Position numbers and translations under genes: made by a program. Below the pieces are notes generated by a model that searched no databases, had not been told where the DNA came from, and worked only from the letters and a program-made list of their open reading frames with translations. 6,812 nt of DNA from Bacillota bacterium (GTDB lineage Bacteria > Bacillota > Clostridia > Lachnospirales > Lachnospiraceae), in contig JAFAEB010000341.1 of NCBI GenBank assembly GCA_023424235.1, positions 1 through 6,812 on the forward strand, in the 5' to 3' direction. Within the stretch, counting starts at the first letter, position 1, and every line of letters starts with the position of its first letter. Positions 6,199 through 6,812 of the stretch are shown here, piece by piece.

Positions 6199-6812
6199 AT
6201 TCCTTAATACCAGATGATGCCATGGTTTCAATAATACTGCTTTGGCTAATGATAAATATGGTAATTGGTACAATCATCATAATTACAGCTACTGCTGAAG
6301 TCGCACCTGCTCTTGCAATACCACCAGCAGAAATTTGTGATAACGCATAAGGAAGCGTCTTAAGCTCCTCACTGTATATGTAATTAGAACCTTGTAGATT
6401 CCACAGGTCTTGAAAGGAAAATATAATAAGCGTTAACCAAGCAGGCTTTACCATAGGCATACCTATCTTTAAGAATACTTGAAATTCCTTTGCTCCATCA
6501 ATTCTTGCAGATTCAAGTAAGGTATCAGGAATTTGCTCCATGAATTGCTTCATTAAGAATAATCCTAATGGTTTTGCTATGGCAGGAATGATTAGAGCTA
6601 AGTAGGTATCTAACCAATTGATTTTAGCCATAATAATATAATTCGGTATTGCAGTAACCTGGCTTGCAAACATAAGGGAAGTAACAATAATTCCAAATAT
6701 TAAGTTTCTACCTGGAAACTTATGCTTAGCTAAAGCAAAGGCACATAAACTCGCTACTAACAAATGTCCTAAGGTACCAACAATTGTAATAAACACAGTG
6801 TTAAAGGTATAC
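6197..6812 (-). CDS. Carbohydrate ABC transporter permease, MalG type (5' end outside window)
   Basis: This is an inner-membrane subunit of a binding-protein-dependent sugar importer (binding-protein-dependent transport permease family, MalG/CUT1 branch). About 204 C-terminal residues are visible. The frame stays open to the window edge, reading YTFNT before a GTG at 6794-6796 that is just an internal valine codon, so the true start is beyond 6812. Several hydrophobic helices are present. The cytoplasmic EAA loop that docks the ATPase is clear (ESARIDGAKEF...LKIGMP, roughly 100 to 85 residues before the end). The C-terminus ETMASSGIKE is typical of MalG-like proteins. Stop codon is TAG at 6197-6199. 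A MalF-type partner probably lies just upstream outside the window, since these permeases work as heterodimers. The transported sugar cannot be predicted from the permease alone. Confidence 0.93.
   Translation of the reverse strand, partial: YTFNTVFITIVGTLGHLLVASLCAFALAKHKFPGRNLIFGIIVTSLMFASQVTAIPNYIIMAKINWLDTYLALIIPAIAKPLGLFLMKQFMEQIPDTLLESARIDGAKEFQVFLKIGMPMVKPAWLTLIIFSFQDLWNLQGSNYIYSEELKTLPYALSQISAGGIARAGATSAVAVIMMIVPITIFIISQSSIIETMASSGIKE

Larger units (their letters stand above)
1..6812 (-). other. Single sugar-transport/surface-glycan operon (partial at both ends)
   Basis: Six minus-strand genes are packed with gaps of 12, 11, 10 and 1 bases and one overlap, and each has its own Shine-Dalgarno or a coupled start. 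I see no intergenic terminator hairpin and no spacer long enough for a dedicated promoter. Both end genes are cut by the window edge, so promoter, regulator, binding protein and terminator lie outside. The order is MalG-type permease, NHL/TPR anchor protein, Yip1-like protein, DUF5696-type protein, MalF-type permease, MalG-type permease. Co-transcription is inferred from spacing and orientation. Confidence 0.85.

Noticed and set aside
6187..6273. Longer start for the NHL/TPR protein adding 29 residues
   Set aside because: The extension lies in the permease coding region and would bury a normal signal peptide; AGGAGG at 6193-6198 points to the ATG at 6184-6186.
6787..6796. GTG at 6794-6796 as the start of the right-hand permease
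   Set aside because: The frame continues upstream as YTFNT, a normal permease sequence, with no stop before the window edge, so this GTG is an internal valine.
1..6812. Search for CRISPR arrays, tRNA/rRNA genes, insertion sequences, riboswitches and terminators
   Set aside because: Coding frames fill the window almost completely; I saw no regular direct repeats, cloverleaf-like elements, transposase motifs or GC-rich hairpin followed by a T run at any junction.

Overview
The window is a compact, AT-rich stretch in which all six genes lie on the minus strand, so they are read from high to low coordinates. The strong AGGAGG-type ribosome binding sites, low GC and gene families point to a Gram-positive Firmicute. 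A Lachnospiraceae- or Paenibacillus-like saccharolytic bacterium is my best guess. That is an inference from style and family content, not from any marker gene.

In transcription order the layout is: (1) the C-terminal part of a MalG-type sugar ABC permease, entering from beyond the right edge (6812-6197); (2) a secreted NHL beta-propeller protein with a TPR-like segment and a C-terminal membrane anchor (6186-4693); (3) a small Yip1-like multi-pass membrane protein (4709-4086); (4) a large exported protein of the DUF5696 type with a glycosidase-like architecture (4074-1522); (5) a MalF-type permease (1520-588); (6) the N-terminal part of a second MalG-type permease, running off the left edge (575-1). 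Junctions are 1 to 12 bases or overlapping. There is no room for an internal terminator or a dedicated promoter region, so this is almost certainly one operon continuing past both edges. No stretch over 300 bases lacks a gene.

The likely theme is handling of a carbohydrate at the cell surface. Two sets of sugar-importer permeases flank a three-gene membrane/exported module (propeller-TPR anchor, Yip1-like protein, DUF5696 protein). No solute-binding protein, ATPase or regulator is visible; these presumably lie outside the window, or a shared housekeeping ATPase is used. The substrate cannot be read from the sequence. The three-gene module is the least understood and most interesting part. The DUF5696 protein looks like an unassigned sugar-active enzyme, and the propeller and Yip1-like proteins could hold it, or the importers, in a surface complex.

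All five stop codons visible are TAG. At three junctions the TAG is the first part of the next gene's Shine-Dalgarno sequence, and at a fourth the Shine-Dalgarno lies in the last codons of the upstream gene. This indicates translational coupling along the operon.
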